The notes under the pieces: generated by a model
Seen by the model: the letters and a program-made list of their open reading frames with translations, nothing else
The model's database searches: none
What the model was told of the DNA's origin: nothing
Part shown: piece by piece, positions 1 to 11,797 of the stretch
Layout: every line of letters starts with the position of its first letter
Numbering within the stretch: the stretch's first letter is position 1
DNA from: Polychytrium aggregatum
Lineage: Eukaryota > Chytridiomycota > Chytridiomycetes > Polychytriales
NCBI RefSeq assembly: GCF_025602895.1
Contig: NW_026516244.1
Span: 310,001-374,000, forward strand
Reading direction: 5' to 3'
Length of the DNA: 64,000 bases
Position numbers and translations under genes: made by a program

Positions 1-3000
1 GGCAGGTCCCGCCGGCATCTGGAAGGGAAGGTCGATGTCGAGCGAGTCCTGGATGTTGTTGGAGCGGCGGCGGCGCGACAGGTGTCCCTCGGCGACCTGG
101 CCAACGGGCTGGACGGTCTCGTTGACCATCTGCGACCAGCGGTTGGTGTTGGGAATCTCCTGCTCCTGGCTGGGGAGATTGACACCCCAGGGCTCGTTGC
201 TGACGACGCGCAGACGGACGCCTGTGGCGGAGGGCTTCTGGAGGATCTGTGATGGAGGTCGGGGACGGGAGGCTACAGGAGATGGAACATCGATAAGCCA
301 CTGTTTGTGGGGTCATAGGATTGTTACTTGTGCAAAGACACACTTACAAGAACTACTTTGAGGAGACATTGATGGCGCTTCAGGGGCCGGTGGCTTTGTC
401 GAATGAATGTGGTGTTGAGATGTCAGAGATGTGTTTGGCTGTCAGTCAGCCTGCGAGCGATGGCTACCACATCGACACAAATGTGCCGTCGCGATGTCGC
501 CGAGCACACCACTGTCGGCTCTGCCCGATTGACTTACCGCCAGAGGTGCCTTCTTGGTGATGCGCACGTCGATCTCGGGAAGCTGCGGCGGTGCATCCGA
601 GGCAACCCGTCGGTGCCGTGACTCGGAGCCGTCGCGCGAGTATTCGGAGGCGGGGTTTGAGTCTGAAGTCTGTCGGAGCATGTCGAGGCTCTGCTGGGTG
701 CGCTGCACCTCCGAGTCGGTGCTGTGGGTCAGCCGCGACGAGGCCCGAGAGAAGAACGACTCGTCGTCCGAGGACATGGACTGCAGCGACTTGCGCTTGT
801 CAACACTCTGCGTGAGCTGGTTGAACTTGTAGAGGAGACGGGCACCGACTGTTGGAGCAGCCAGGGACGGCGTGTCGGAGGACAGAGTGCCGAGCATGCA
901 AAGTAGAGCCGCACGAGCGGAGGGCAGAACGAGTCAGAAAGAGAGGCAGCATGCGGGCGGCAGGCCAGAATGGGCGACGGACGATACTGCGTGCCATGGA
1001 CAGCAGCCGGTCGAGCACACTCGACACACCCAGCACTCACAGGAGCGGCGCTTGTTGGATGTGCTGTTGTCGCGGCCGAGGTTGACCGAGCGGTGGCTCT
1101 CCATCGAGCTGCGGGCCGAGGTGGGCGACGGCGGCGGCTGGTCTCGGGCGTCGGCCATGGCAAAGTAGCTCTGGTCGGCGAGAGGAGGCTTTTCGGCTTT
1201 TTCTGCAGTCAGGAGGCAGGCGGGAGGCAGGTGGGAGGCAGAGATGGTGGGATGATGGCAAGGTGATGAGTGGGTGTGTTGGCGGAAGGATACCTCCGAG
1301 CGACCGACGATGCTCTCCTGCAGACAATGTTATGTTTGTCCCGGCCCAGGCAGCGTTCAGCACTGCACCATTCGGCACCGATTCGGCACTGCACCCATCT
1401 GGCACCGATTCGGCGATGCCTCCCACACTGCATTCCGCACGGCATTCCGCACGGCGCCCGCCGCACCCAGCCAGGCACTCACTTGGGACAAACGTCGGCT
1501 TCAGGATCTTCCAGCTAAACTCCACAAAGTTCAGCAGCGCGTTGGCAAACAGCTGCGAGTTTGAGATCAGCGAGCTGTAGATGGCCCGGGCATCGTGCCA
1601 CTTGCCGAGCTCGGGGTCCCACTCGCGCAGCTTGATGACGTCCCGGAGGATGCCCGAGGCGCCTTCCCACACCAGCACCGAGACCTTCTCGTACTCGGTC
1701 AGGGTCGTCTTGTCGGTCATGTTCTTGAGGATCTGGTCGTTGTGGGTGGTGATGATGGCCTCGATCAGCGACGTCAGGTAGATGGACGCCTGGATGATCT
1801 GGGCCACCAGCGGCGAGGCGTCGTCGCGGGAGCCGAGGGGCGTGCTGGGCCGCGAGTCCTTGGGATCCTTGGACGGCTTCTTGGGGGTCAGCAGGATGTA
1901 CGGCGTCTGCAGCAGGATGTTGAGAACCTCGGTCTCGACGTGGGCAAAGGGATTGGCGCCCTTGGGCAGGGTCTGGGAGGAACGGCGGTGGGGAGGAACG
2001 GCGGTGGGGAGGAACGGCGGTGGGGAGGAACGGCGGTGGGGAGGAACGGCGGTGGGGAGGAACGGCGGTGGGGAGGAACGGCGGTGGGGAGGAACGGCGG
2101 TGGGGAGGAACGGCGGTGGGAGGAGCGGCGGTGAGGAGGTGAGCAACCGAGCATGGTCATGAGTGAGTGGGCGAACGAGAGCGAGGATGTGGGATCGCCG
2201 GAGCGACAGACGGTGCCAGCGGCAGATGTGTTGAAGCGGATGTGTTGAAGCAGATGTGTTGAAGCAGATGTGTTGAAGCAGATGTGTTGAAGCAGATGTG
2301 TTGAAGCAGATGTGTTGAAGCAGTGGATCCACCACCCCCAGCATCCACATCCACATCCACATCCACATCCACATCCACATCCACATCCACATCCACATCC
2401 ACATCCACATCCACATCCACATCCACATCCACATCCACATCCACATCCACATCCACATCCACATCCACATCCACATCCACATCCACATCCACATCCACAT
2501 CCACATCCACATCCACATCCACATCCACATCCACATCAGACTCACCTTCGAGTCCACGCTGTTGGCGTTGTTCTTGCCGCGGGTCCCGTTCAGGTGCACC
2601 TGGACATCGTCAAAGAGCTGGCGAGCGTCCATCCGCTGGATGATGCGCAGCGTCGCCAGGATCGGCTGGATCTCGGCGTGGGGCTGGAAATAGACGGCGT
2701 CGCCTGTCAGGGACTCGGGCGAGGCGTAGGTCGAGCCGGAGCCGGCAAAGGGGGCCAGCAGCGCCAGCGACGAGGCTGCGGTCGACGCCAGGGTCGACTG
2801 CTGGCGCAGGTACTCGACGGTGTTGACAATCCGGGACCATGTGTCGGTCGAGGTTTGGTATGGGGCTGCCAGCGGGCCGGTCGAGGGCCGCCGCTGATTG
2901 TCGCCCTGGAGGGTCTGCTTCCGCATTTCTGAGGAGAGACTCTCCCTGGAGCTGTGGGACGACTTTGACAAGAGTGTGGAGGATGAAGAGGACTTTGAGA

Positions 3001-3313
3001 CCGACTTGGCGTATGAGGACGACGCAAAGCTCTTCAGCGATGAGAGCGAAGTCGAGGGGCTGAGGGTCCGAGGAGAAGATGCTTCTGACGAGGCCGCGGG
3101 AATAGAGGAGGGTATTGACAGCGAGGACTCTGTCGGCGCCAGGAATGAGGCGGAGTTCAGCGCGGCCTTGCGCACCAGGAGCTCCAGCAGGTCTTGCTGA
3201 GCAGCAGGGGTCAGGGTGTCGAACAGCTGCATGGTGTCCGAGATCCCCGCGTCGTAAACAAGCGCGGCGCGAGAGACCTTGCGCTTTTTTTGATGCAACA
3301 TGTCGATGAGCAT
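1..3313 (-). CDS. Uncharacterised serine-rich protein, 5 exons, 3' end beyond window
   Basis: I do not recognise this family. Exons run 3313-2546, 1972-1483, 1202-1041, 848-538 and 246-<1, and all phases agree (0, 1, 1, 0). The ATG at 3313 opens with MLIDMLHQKKRKV; an in-frame ATG at 3406 would add 31 residues of NPSP repeats. Exon 1 is Ser-rich, then predicted helical. Exon 2 is a helical stretch (about residues 257-419). Exons 3-5 are basic and serine-rich, consistent with disorder and phosphorylation. No catalytic motif, signal peptide or membrane segment is visible. Intron 1 (1973-2545, 573 nt) is made almost entirely of tandem arrays, is a multiple of three and has no in-frame stop, so its retention would stay in frame. 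The next gene upstream on the same strand is PSMD5. Function is unknown; gene reality is well supported by consistent splice sites. Confidence 0.75.
1981..2137. repeat. 16-bp tandem repeat in intron 1 of the first gene
   Basis: The unit AACGGCGGTGGGGAGG repeats at 1981, 1997, 2013, 2029, 2045, 2061, 2077, 2093 and 2109, after which it degrades. On the sense (minus) strand it is pyrimidine-rich and lies just upstream of the 3' splice site at 1973, so it forms an unusually long polypyrimidine-like tract. Confidence 0.9.
2224..2321. repeat. 14-bp tandem repeat, 7 copies
   Basis: The unit AGATGTGTTGAAGC repeats seven times with one base change in copy 2 (GGATG...). It sits in the middle of the same intron, between the 16-bp array and the hexamer array. 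Confidence 0.9.
2342..2537. repeat. Hexanucleotide (CATCCA)n array, about 33 copies
   Basis: An almost perfect CATCCA hexamer covers about 196 bp and starts only 8 nt inside the 5' splice site of intron 1 (GT at 2545-2544). On the sense strand it reads as alternating Met-Trp codons. Reading frames over it give (MW)n, (DV)n, (HP)n and (ST)n strings, which are artefacts. Confidence 0.95.
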
Positions 3314-3406
3314 GGCTGTGGGGCGTGTGGTTCGGCGGGGTGGTTGTTTTTGTGGCGATGGATTTGGCGATGGATTTGGCGATGGATTTGGCAGTTGATT
3401 TAGCAA

Positions 3407-4282
3407 TGAGATTCTGCGACTGGGCTGGCGCTTTGATGTGGCCAGATGGGAGCCTGAAATGTGGACTGTGGACTAGATTGAGAGACGGGAAAGGGGCCCT
3501 CAGCACTGATTTGAAATTTCAAAGGAAAGCAAGCGACGAAAAGTGCGAAACGAGAAAGGAGAGAAACGAAAAACAAAAGCAAGCAAACAATAGTCGACGA
3601 AGCAACTGTCTGGTGCCCGAGACAGGGATGGGGATGGACCGCAGAGATCTGCAGAGATCCGCGAGAGGGAGGGATGAGGGTGATGATGCTGCCTGGACTC
3701 GAGAGGGGGTTGGGTTCCCGCACGTTCTGGCAGAGGCCGCGGGTGCGATGGCCGGCCGATGCTGCATTTATCGGCTCGCCCGGCTTTCTCCTTTGCCTTC
3801 GCGTCGCGCATGGAGCCCTCGGACACCCCCCGGCGCCTTGTTGATGTGACACCCCGGCGGCCGCGTTGCAGCCAGAAAACGATCCCCCCCTCGTGTGACA
3901 GCCACCCTGTCCCACCCAACGCGCGCCGTCACGCGTCCGGTGGCCGCTGCGCACCTCTCCAAGTGACCCCTCGCCGATCCTTTCCTGGCCGTGCAGGGAC
4001 AGGGCCTCCCGCAGACATGCTGCGAAATGCTCGCTCTGGGAGGTTTCGTGTTGGCTCTTGGGCGTCCGAAGCCGTCCGGGCTGCTTGTGCGGGCCGCTCG
4101 TCCTCGTCGGCCGCTGGCACGGATCTGTCCCCACCACCACCCAGCGCACCCCATCCCGGCCGGCCTCCTGCTCGGCAGCCAGCTGTTACTTTGTTGCTTT
4201 GGCTGCTCCTGTCCTTGGCGGGACGGGTGGACAGCGACGCAGAACCAATCGCCGTTGGACACCCACCGGGAGGCACTGCCGC
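3407..4282. other. Intergenic spacer (promoter of the first gene, 3' flank of PSMD5)
   Basis: This 0.9-kb GC-rich spacer lies between two minus-strand genes. Reading frames on both strands are of low complexity and lack splice-consistent continuations. I see no RNA gene or repeat in it. Confidence 0.6.
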
Positions 4283-7168
4283 TCAGGCTGACTCGAAGGC
4301 CACATGGGGCACAAGTGGCATTGAAAATGGCCCCTGCTTGACGTATTGCCGGAACTGGCCGAGGACTGCCGGATCAAACAGCGTCTGGACAGCGTTGTGG
4401 GCGACGACCGTTTGAGCGATGGCAAACCGCCATTCCTGCGAGCAGAGAGCAGAGAGCAAAGAGCAGACGAGCGGTGTGGGTCAGGGCTCGATGCACTCGG
4501 TGGGCTCGCCAAAGCGCATCATCTCTCACTCACCTTTCCGCTGTGGGAGGTGTCCATTGATCTGTCAAGCAGGAACGTGAGAAAGTCGGGATGCTGGCTC
4601 AGCTCCTGCCCGGCCAGCAAAGAAACACAGCCGGTTGGCTCTGGGTTAGCGTTGCCAGGCTCTGTCGTCGGGCTCTGTCTCCCCATGCCTGGCAGTGCCA
4701 GTCTCTTGTTGTCGAGGTCAAGCCGGCAGATCTTGTTTCGCAATCATGAGTCACCCTACCTCCAGCCCCCAGCGGTGGGCGGCAATGCTTTTTGTGAGTG
4801 CATAGGCCGGGATGCGTGTCTCGTCAAAAGCGCTCCGCAGGTCGGCCTGCAGTGTCTTGACCATGTCGAGCAAGGCCCGCACTTCTCGATAAACAGCATG
4901 GGTGCTGGCATCGTCGCTATGAATCCCATGAGAAAGGCGGGTGGCGAATCGGAATGGATCAGAACGGGCCGCATCGTCATCGACTGCGGATGGGTCTGAG
5001 TGTCTGTGGGTCCCTGGGTCTGGAGATCTTTCTCACTCTCCTTCCTTTCGATGCAGCCGAGCACGGAGCGTTCTCGTTTTCCAGCTGCTGAGCACGCAGA
5101 CAGTGCTCCTCGGCGGAATGCACGGCCTTATAGTCTGCGGTATCCCGATTGTCAGCGGCAGCGACAGCGGCCCATCACCAACTGCAGGCGTTGGTTGCAG
5201 GTGTCGGCGGCCATCCTGACAACGAGCGACCCTCCTTCGGCGCCGACGCAGAGCCGATATGCACCAGGATCATCCGGTACTCTCGAGGACCCCCTCCTGC
5301 ACAGGCCAGGCCAGGGGACCATGTGTCGTGCTTCTCGCCCTCCGCAAACCTGACCCCTCGCCGCAAGAGCTCCACTTACGTCGCCGAAAGTATGCATGAC
5401 AGGGCCTTGATGCAATGGATCCGAAGTGAGCCGCTGGATCGCTTGACGGTGTACGCAAAGTTGCCGAGCAGCGACGGGCGAGCAACCAGCAGCCGGATGC
5501 CGGCCTCGGTGCTCACCGCATTGCCAAGAAAGACCACTGCCGATTCCTGCAGCTCAAGGCGATCGCAGTCAAGATACTTCTCGATCGAGTCCAGGAGCCG
5601 GTATTCGCTCTCGAACGACTCGATAAGATTCTCCTGGAACGATGCAGCACCGACGGGCAGCCCGAAAGGTCGTGTAGATAGGGTTTTCAATCGAGATGTG
5701 AGATGTGATTCGATATCCGGGAGATGCGATTCGATATCAGGGAGATGCGATTCGATCTCTTGAGAACGGAGCTGTATGGGCAAGGCAGACCCCGCAAGCA
5801 TCACCCGCCCGTCAAGCTCTCAGATCATTACACCGGACGACAGTTTACCTGCTCCGCAGCAATTGCCGAGAAAAACTTCAAGATGGCCGACTTGAGCAGC
5901 ACAGCATCAATGTCATCGAAATTGCCGTCCTGGACCGCCAAGGCCAGCCGTGCGAGCGCACCCGATCGTCGCAAAAAGACGAGAGAATGGCCCGCCATGG
6001 CCGTAAAGAGTTCCAGCACGGCCATCTGCGACAGAACATCATCCGAGCCCAGCTCCTCGATGAGCTGGAGCAGGACCCCGCTCTGGTTGATTCGCTCGTA
6101 GGCCTCCGACGAGACCGCCGAAAGCTGTGCGGCCAGGTCGTAGACACGGAACTTGATCGTCTCGCTGCACGTTAGCAATTGCTCAAAGGGCTCGGCAATG
6201 CATCCAAATAGCCTCTCGGATCCTTGGGGATGTGCGCAGATCTGCTTGGCGATGTGGTTTAAGCGACTGACTCAGACTCTTTGTCCAGACCCAATGGCGG
6301 CATATCTTCCAGCGCAGGCCACACAACCAGGACAATTTAGAACTCAGAGAGGGACGGGACAGACGATTACCTTGACCAGATAGCCGGCGATCTTGGAGGC
6401 AACTCGGAGCTCCGAGAACTCGAGCGAGTACAAAATCAGGGTCATGAGATCGACCGAAGGCAGGTATGGCTCCTGGGCCCCGGCCGCTGTTCTGTCAAAG
6501 AGAACCTCCAGCGCTTGGAGCACCAGAATCCGAACCGAGGCCTGGGGATGCTGGATGCCGGTGAGGAACAGAGCCTGGGTATTCGAATGCAGTCGATCAG
6601 CAGCGATACGGGCAAAAGTGGAGTGGAGGGGAGGCATTGGGCATCATAGCGCAACGATACCGTTCAACGATACCGTTCGATGGGAAGCAGATTGTCCGTG
6701 GTGGCTCGTTCGGGAGCCCAAGCAATTTTCAGATCGTCCCTCTCTGTACCTCAAACTGTGAGACGATCTGGTCGGTGCTCATGACATCCAGAAAGTGCGC
6801 AAGGATCTTGCAGATGTCGTCATGAAAGCCCGGCGAGCCCGACTGGCCCAGCAGATCCACGATCGGTCCGCTCGACAGACCCAGTTGGGCAGTGAGCTGG
6901 CGCTTGCGCTCAACGCCAGATGTTCCTGGTTCATCAGCAAGGGCAAGTGGTAGCAGATGTTGGAACGAGTTAACGGCGGCTCGATAATGGGGGGCGGCTC
7001 CGGTTTGGTGGCGATCGACTCATGGCAGGCGGAGGGAAAGTGCTCACCATCCAGAGCAGAGGCGATGGTGCGGATAGCATTGGCTAAGACATCGGGTTCA
7101 GGCGAGGAGGCGAGGACGACAGCAGCGGCCTCGTCGAGCGACATGGTGGCAGAGGGACTGAGGGTCAT
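4283..7168 (-). CDS. PSMD5: 26S proteasome non-ATPase subunit 5 (S5B), regulatory-particle assembly chaperone
   Basis: Exons 7168-7048, 6925-6750, 6574-6371, 6241-5849, 5633-5380, 5003-4760, 4605-4534 and 4435-4283 give a 538-residue protein; human S5B is about 504. The family binds the C-terminal domain of Rpt1 and chaperones base assembly of the 19S particle in the cytosol and nucleus. The whole protein reads as armadillo/HEAT-like helices. The best family signature is in exon 4, with a KFRVYDL segment followed by SGVLLQLIEEL and later ILKFFSAIA. The C-terminal exons end in a conserved-looking tail (LFDPAVLGQFRQYV, then GPF). Initiation could also be at the second Met (7144, MSLDEAA). The exon 4 acceptor could shift by 3 nt (6244), and the exon 5 acceptor at 5633 was chosen because it aligns best. 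No catalytic residues are expected. Confidence 0.88.
5701..5758. repeat. 21-bp tandem repeat in PSMD5 intron 4
   Basis: About three imperfect copies of a 21-bp unit containing GAGATGCGATTCGATATC. It lies in the intron between PSMD5 exons 4 and 5. In frame it would encode IESHLPD repeats, but placing it in the intron aligns PSMD5 better. Confidence 0.75.
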
Positions 7169-7640
7169 GGTGGAAGTCGAGAGATGGTGGACAGAGCCGG
7201 GGGGGGGGAGAATTGGCGGGGGCTGGGTCCTTGGCCGATTCGGAGCCAGAAAGCCAACCCAAGAGCCAGGGTGCCCTGGCTTCGTCGCGGATTTGTCCTG
7301 GCCCAAGCGGATGCTTGAAGCCATGGGCCCGGACAGAAACGACGGCGATACCGCCCACCAAGTGTCCGCCAGTAGCCGCACCCACCAGTGTCGAACCGTT
7401 CGGCTCACGACCAGTCCTTGGAGTCTTGGACGGACTCCATGCAGCAAACCAACACCATGAGACAGACTGATATGCAGAATACTGATTTCATGAACCAGGC
7501 TGATTCCGTGGGACGAACACCCAGGGCGATGATGACCCACTTGATCGCTGTTGGCCAAGTATGATATGATCCGACCACGGCGTGCTAAGTCCGAAAGAAA
7601 CGGTGTGTTCTAACACGCTGAATCTGCTTGTATTGGTACA
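7169..7640. other. Intergenic spacer
   Basis: This 0.47-kb region lies between the PSMD5 start and the 3' end of the next minus-strand gene. It has a G9 tract near 7200. No gene, RNA or repeat was recognised. Confidence 0.6.
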
Positions 7641-9492
7641 CTACAACTTGCGAGGACGGCTCGCCGGCCCCAAGACCCCAAGATTCCCCGACATTGGCCG
7701 GATGCCCAGTCCCAGGCCGTACCGGCCCTGTCCAAAGGCCGGATATGAAAAGGCACCGGAGCCGGAGCCGGAGCCGGAGCCAGGGGACTGCGACAGGTGA
7801 GCAGCACCATTGACGTCGTTGCTTCCGGGCTTCCGGGCTGCCGCATCCGCGGCGTCGCTGTTGCTAGAGATGACTTGCTCCTTGTCGTCGTCGTCGTCGT
7901 CGTCGTCGTCGGTCTGATCAATGCTGATGTCATCGATCATGTCAATATCGCTGTCGGCATCGGGGACAGCGGCGGGGGTATCTGCTTCAAGAGGTCGTGC
8001 TGTGTGCGTGAGATGGATGGTATCGCCGCGAGGATCCAGGAGGGGCGACTCAAACGCCACGTCGGATCTGTCGGTTTGAACTGCTTGCTCGGTGGTCGTA
8101 AGCCCGGCGGGCAACGCAAGCGGTACCGGTTGTCCGCCTTTGAGAGCATCGCCGTCGTCATCGATCTCATCGTGGTTGCCCTGAGCAGCGGACTCGGGCT
8201 CATGAGTCGGCAGAGGCTTCTCACTCCCCAGAGACCGAGGACGAGGCGAGGTATCCGGTCGAACCAGAGGAGCGAGCCCAGTTTCATGAGGAGGCGGGTC
8301 GGTTCCTTGGGCCGCCCGGGTCAAACGCAATGAGGGATGTTCTGACTGTACTTGTGCCTGAGCTGGTGCTGAGGAAGCAAGCTCGGCCGCATTCGGCGGC
8401 GGCCGTCGCCACTGCAGGAGTCCCGGCGGACCGGTGTCGTCCATGGATACTGAGTTGACCGGGGAGAGACCGTCTCCAAACGAGCCAGGGCCGAGGCCAC
8501 CGGGATCGGCGGGATAGGGACCGATCTCATTGTCGTCGCGGGAGGCGACAGCGTTTTGGAAGCACTTTGACCAGGCAATGCGCTGCTTCTGGCTCGAGGC
8601 GCTCTGATGGTGATCTGCGAGGGGCAAGAACAAGTACCCATTAGTTTCAGCAGTGCCGATCCATGAAAGCAACAACAACGCCAGGGACGGGAGGAGGAAG
8701 AGCAGCAGATATCGGCTGTGCCTGGATGTCCAGACACCAAGGTTCAGGCCCCAGAAGAGACAACATACCATCCCGCAGATCCGGTCCCAGCTCCGGACCC
8801 GTGATGAGCGATATCTCGCATTGGTCGATCAGACGGTTGACCGTCAGACAGATGCGCTCCAGCGACTCGCTCATCTGCCTGGCCCGCTCCATTTCCTCCT
8901 GGACGATCTGAAAGAGCGGATATTCGCCGCTGTCCTGCGCGGGTGCCAGCCTGAGGTACTCGTCCCAAGACTCTGGATGCGCCTCGGCGACAGATTTGAG
9001 GTGGCTCCACGAGAGATTGGTTTGGGTTTCCGCAGTCTGGTGCGCTGGCAGGGGCTCGAGGTGGACGAGTGTATCGTCGTCGGTGCCTGTGGATTCATCG
9101 ACCGAGGGTGCTATCGAAGCCGGAGCCGGGGCAAGCTATTCCGGGAGCATCGAACAGAGCGCATAGTAGAATTGAGCAAAGGAAGGGGAGGGAGTTAAGA
9201 AAGCTGGTCCCAAGGGACCGAGAGAGTTGTGATTCAGGTCAGCGAGATGTGGACATCAGCATCATCGCCAGGCAAATGATAGCCGGAGATAGGGGTGGTA
9301 ACCGATGCATTCGGAATGCATGCGCCAGGTAACGACCATTGGCCATTCCAGCGTGCAGGAGGAGTCAGCGTCGCTTGCCTCGACAGGATGCTGGTGCCTT
9401 TTCTTGAGGGAGAAGGGGCCGAAGCTCGTCCGCTTGGACTGTTTCTGTCCCGACCGAGAGGAGAATGGCAGGGGCGGCGTCGACAGAGACAT
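7641..9492 (-). CDS. Uncharacterised acidic low-complexity protein
   Basis: I do not recognise this family. The last exon 8614-7641 joins through a good intron (8768-8615, phase 1) to an exon running from 8769 up to an acceptor near 9135. That exon is the only ordered-looking part, with a WDEYLRLAP segment and a helical stretch around QIVQEEMERARQMSES and NRLIDQCEIS. The last exon is Pro/Ser-rich and has a nine-Asp run (DDDDDDDDDK, codons GAC, near 7890) and a (GS)n run encoded by GGAGCC repeats near 7770. An upstream ATG at 9492 begins a basic segment (KQSKRTSFGPFSLKKRHQ) that may be exon 1, but no strong 5' splice site was found, so the N-terminus is uncertain. The acidic and Ser/Pro character would suit a nuclear scaffold or transcription factor, which is inference only. 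Confidence 0.6.
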
Positions 9493-9844
9493 TGCTGCTG
9501 CATAGGTGGTTCGAGAGCAAGTGGGAGGGTGAGGGTGAGAGAGAGAGAGAGAGGCAGAAAGGGGAAGCCAGATGAAGGATGCGAGCAAGCCTCCCAGAGG
9601 AAGAGAGAACTGCAGTCCCCTCCTCAAAAACGGGGTGAAATGGGGCAAGCCTGATTTCGAGGCGATTGGCAACTTTGTTCATGCCCCTCCCCCCTCCTCG
9701 AACATGGCCAAACCTTACAGCGGCCGACTTTACTATAAGCCAACCTCGCCAACCTCGCCAAGACGAAAGGGGGATGAGTCGCCGTTCGGATATATTATCA
9801 AATCGCTCGCACTCGGAGTGCGGCGCTGACCTCGGACAGGAACT
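9493..9844. other. Intergenic spacer
   Basis: A 0.35-kb spacer between two minus-strand genes with a short GA-rich stretch (9535-9552). No further feature is seen. Confidence 0.55.
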
Positions 9845-11383
9845 TCAGACCATATTCACTTTCCTGGGTAGAACCTTGTATACCAGCAGCAACACCATTG
9901 TTTCGAGCGCAAGTACAGAGAGAATTGCTGATCGCTGAAGAGCCATGCCTAGATTCACATAGATTTTGATGACTGCCAGGCTGCTGATAAAGATGGCTGT
10001 AAAGACAACCCTGGGTGGCAATCGACAGGTCATCAACAACATGGTCCGGCCAAGTGGGATTGTGGTCCGGCAAGAAAGTCGGTGCAGCGAGCCCGGCCCT
10101 GAAGTCGGCCCAGAAACCAAGTACAAAACGCAGACATACCAAAGAACAATTTGGGCGTAGAGCAAGCGATGGGCAAGGAGCGAGATTTCGGCCTTGGTCA
10201 GGTATTGGCTATCGCACTTGCTCTCGGTCTGTTGAGGCTTGACATCGTCGTTGAAGGGCAGCTCGCCAATGAGTTTTGGCGGACTCAAGGCTGCCAGCAG
10301 CTTATCGAGGCGAACCAGGATACCGAATGTGAGGGCAAAGACTGATCCAGCGTAGATGAGCGACAGCAAAGCCTGGAACGCTGGTCGCCACGAATACAGT
10401 AACGGGAATTGTGTCGAGGCCATAAAGGCAACGAGAACCGCTGCCCAGACAACGTAGAAGATGTAATCCTGCATCGATTGTGACGGTGGATGCAGAAGGC
10501 AGTCAGCACCATCCTGGGCGAAGCAGAGGAGCTGAGAGGACGAATGTGCTTTCGGAGACTTTGAGAATGACTGCCGATATAGCCGCTTACACACACCGAC
10601 CGCTTACACCACGATGCTCATCAACTTGTCCTACCAGTATCGTTGCATATCCCAGAATGTGTCTGATGTTTCGCAGCCTTGAGTGAATCACAAAGGTAGA
10701 AACGCCAACCGAGATGCCCAGCATTGCGTTGTAGATGCGCGAGATGTTGTTGATTTTTTGTGTCTGAAGTAACAGCGTCCGTGAGTGAATCGTCGTTTTG
10801 GATGGTTCGGCGAGTGGTAAGCCATGTGCAAGGGTCTGGAAGGCTATGATGCAGCTTCATCAAAGGTGCTGCTCTGAAGCAAGACACAATCCAGACGCAG
10901 CCCGATTCCACCGAGCAAAATCTGGATCTGTCAGTGGCTATTGGACCACGCAGTCTTGTGGAGATGGGCTACGACTCAGTCGCGGGGCGTGGAACAGGAA
11001 CAGACACGAATCGGCCGAACGAACGAGCAGACGCACCAGGTCCGGATCCGAGTCGCCGTTGAGGGATTGCATTTGCGATTCGACGTTGTAGCTCTCGAGC
11101 ACAATGAAGAGCGTTTGGGTCTAGAGGGACGGGCGGCGGTCAAAGTAGTTAGGTGGAAGGATGCTCGGGGCCGGACCAGTGTGTGGAGCCAGATCAGTCA
11201 GCATTGCGATCAACGAACCACCCAAACGACAAAGAGGATGGCCCAGTTGAATACCGTCCGGCCGGCCGCCGCGGTAACTCGTAGCGCGATGAAGTACATG
11301 TTGTATATATGGTTGACCCCGGCTATGCCCAGGGCCACGTACTGGACGATCACGCTTGTCGTGATGTCGATGTCCTGAAACAT
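9845..11383 (-). CDS. Predicted seven-helix membrane protein of unknown family
   Basis: Exons 11383-11222, 11120-11037, 10763-10635, 10468-10140 and 10010-9845 join with matching phases to 289 residues. Seven hydrophobic stretches are visible, in order around VIVQYVALGIAG, FNWAILFVVW, YNAMLGISVGVS, YIFYVVWAAVLVAF, LLSLIYAGSVFALTFG, VVFTAIFISSLAVI and ILSVLALETMVLLLV. No cleavable signal peptide is seen. The long loop between helices 5 and 6 is charged and polar (PFNDDVKPQQ). The topology resembles a GPCR or other 7TM sensor, but I see no family motif (no DRY, no retinal-binding Lys context), so no function is assigned. The ATG codon is followed by TTTCAG, which could itself be a splice acceptor, so a further 5' exon is possible. 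It is divergent from the GH16 gene. Confidence 0.7.
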
Positions 11384-11721
11384 GGCGGGCCGTTGGTTAC
11401 GAGAGCAAGGAGCGCAACAAGCCGCCAGCGAGAGCTACCCCGTTCGGTCGGATGTGGCCATCATCCACAACGATGCTGTACAGATGTGCGCCGGAGGAGG
11501 TTTGCTGAGAATGGGAGCACTGCCTTGAATTGCCGCCCCCCTCCTCGATTGGCAGAGTCTGGTCGGTGACATCACCCGCCCAGATTGGGATGGGAAATCC
11601 AGACCAACATGTGAATGGGTTGGACTTGCGGCAGAGCGACATGCCGGTTGAGATACAGGACGTCCAGAGGGAACACATCATCCAACGGCAGTGGTCGATG
11701 TGCACATCGATGTGCACTCGT

Positions 11722-11797
11722 TCTTTGCACACCCCATTGATCTTTGCACACCCCATCGATCTTTGTACACCCCATCGTTCATTGCACACCACATCGT
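11722..11797. repeat. 19-bp tandem repeat, 4 copies, upstream of GH16
   Basis: The unit TCTTTGCACACCCCATCGA repeats four times with a few changes in the divergent promoter region. An in-frame ORF runs across it towards the glucanase, but the repeat is more likely promoter or 5' UTR sequence. Confidence 0.8.

Noticed and set aside
1981-2537. CRISPR-like regular repeats
   Set aside because: Units are directly tandem without unique spacers, and the genome is eukaryotic; these are mini- and microsatellites.
2157-2932. Long frames of alternating MW, DV, HP and ST residues
   Set aside because: They are translations of the CATCCA hexamer array in an intron. The same effect gives HP/IL strings at 14910-15270 and SP/DG/EM strings at 39013-39385.
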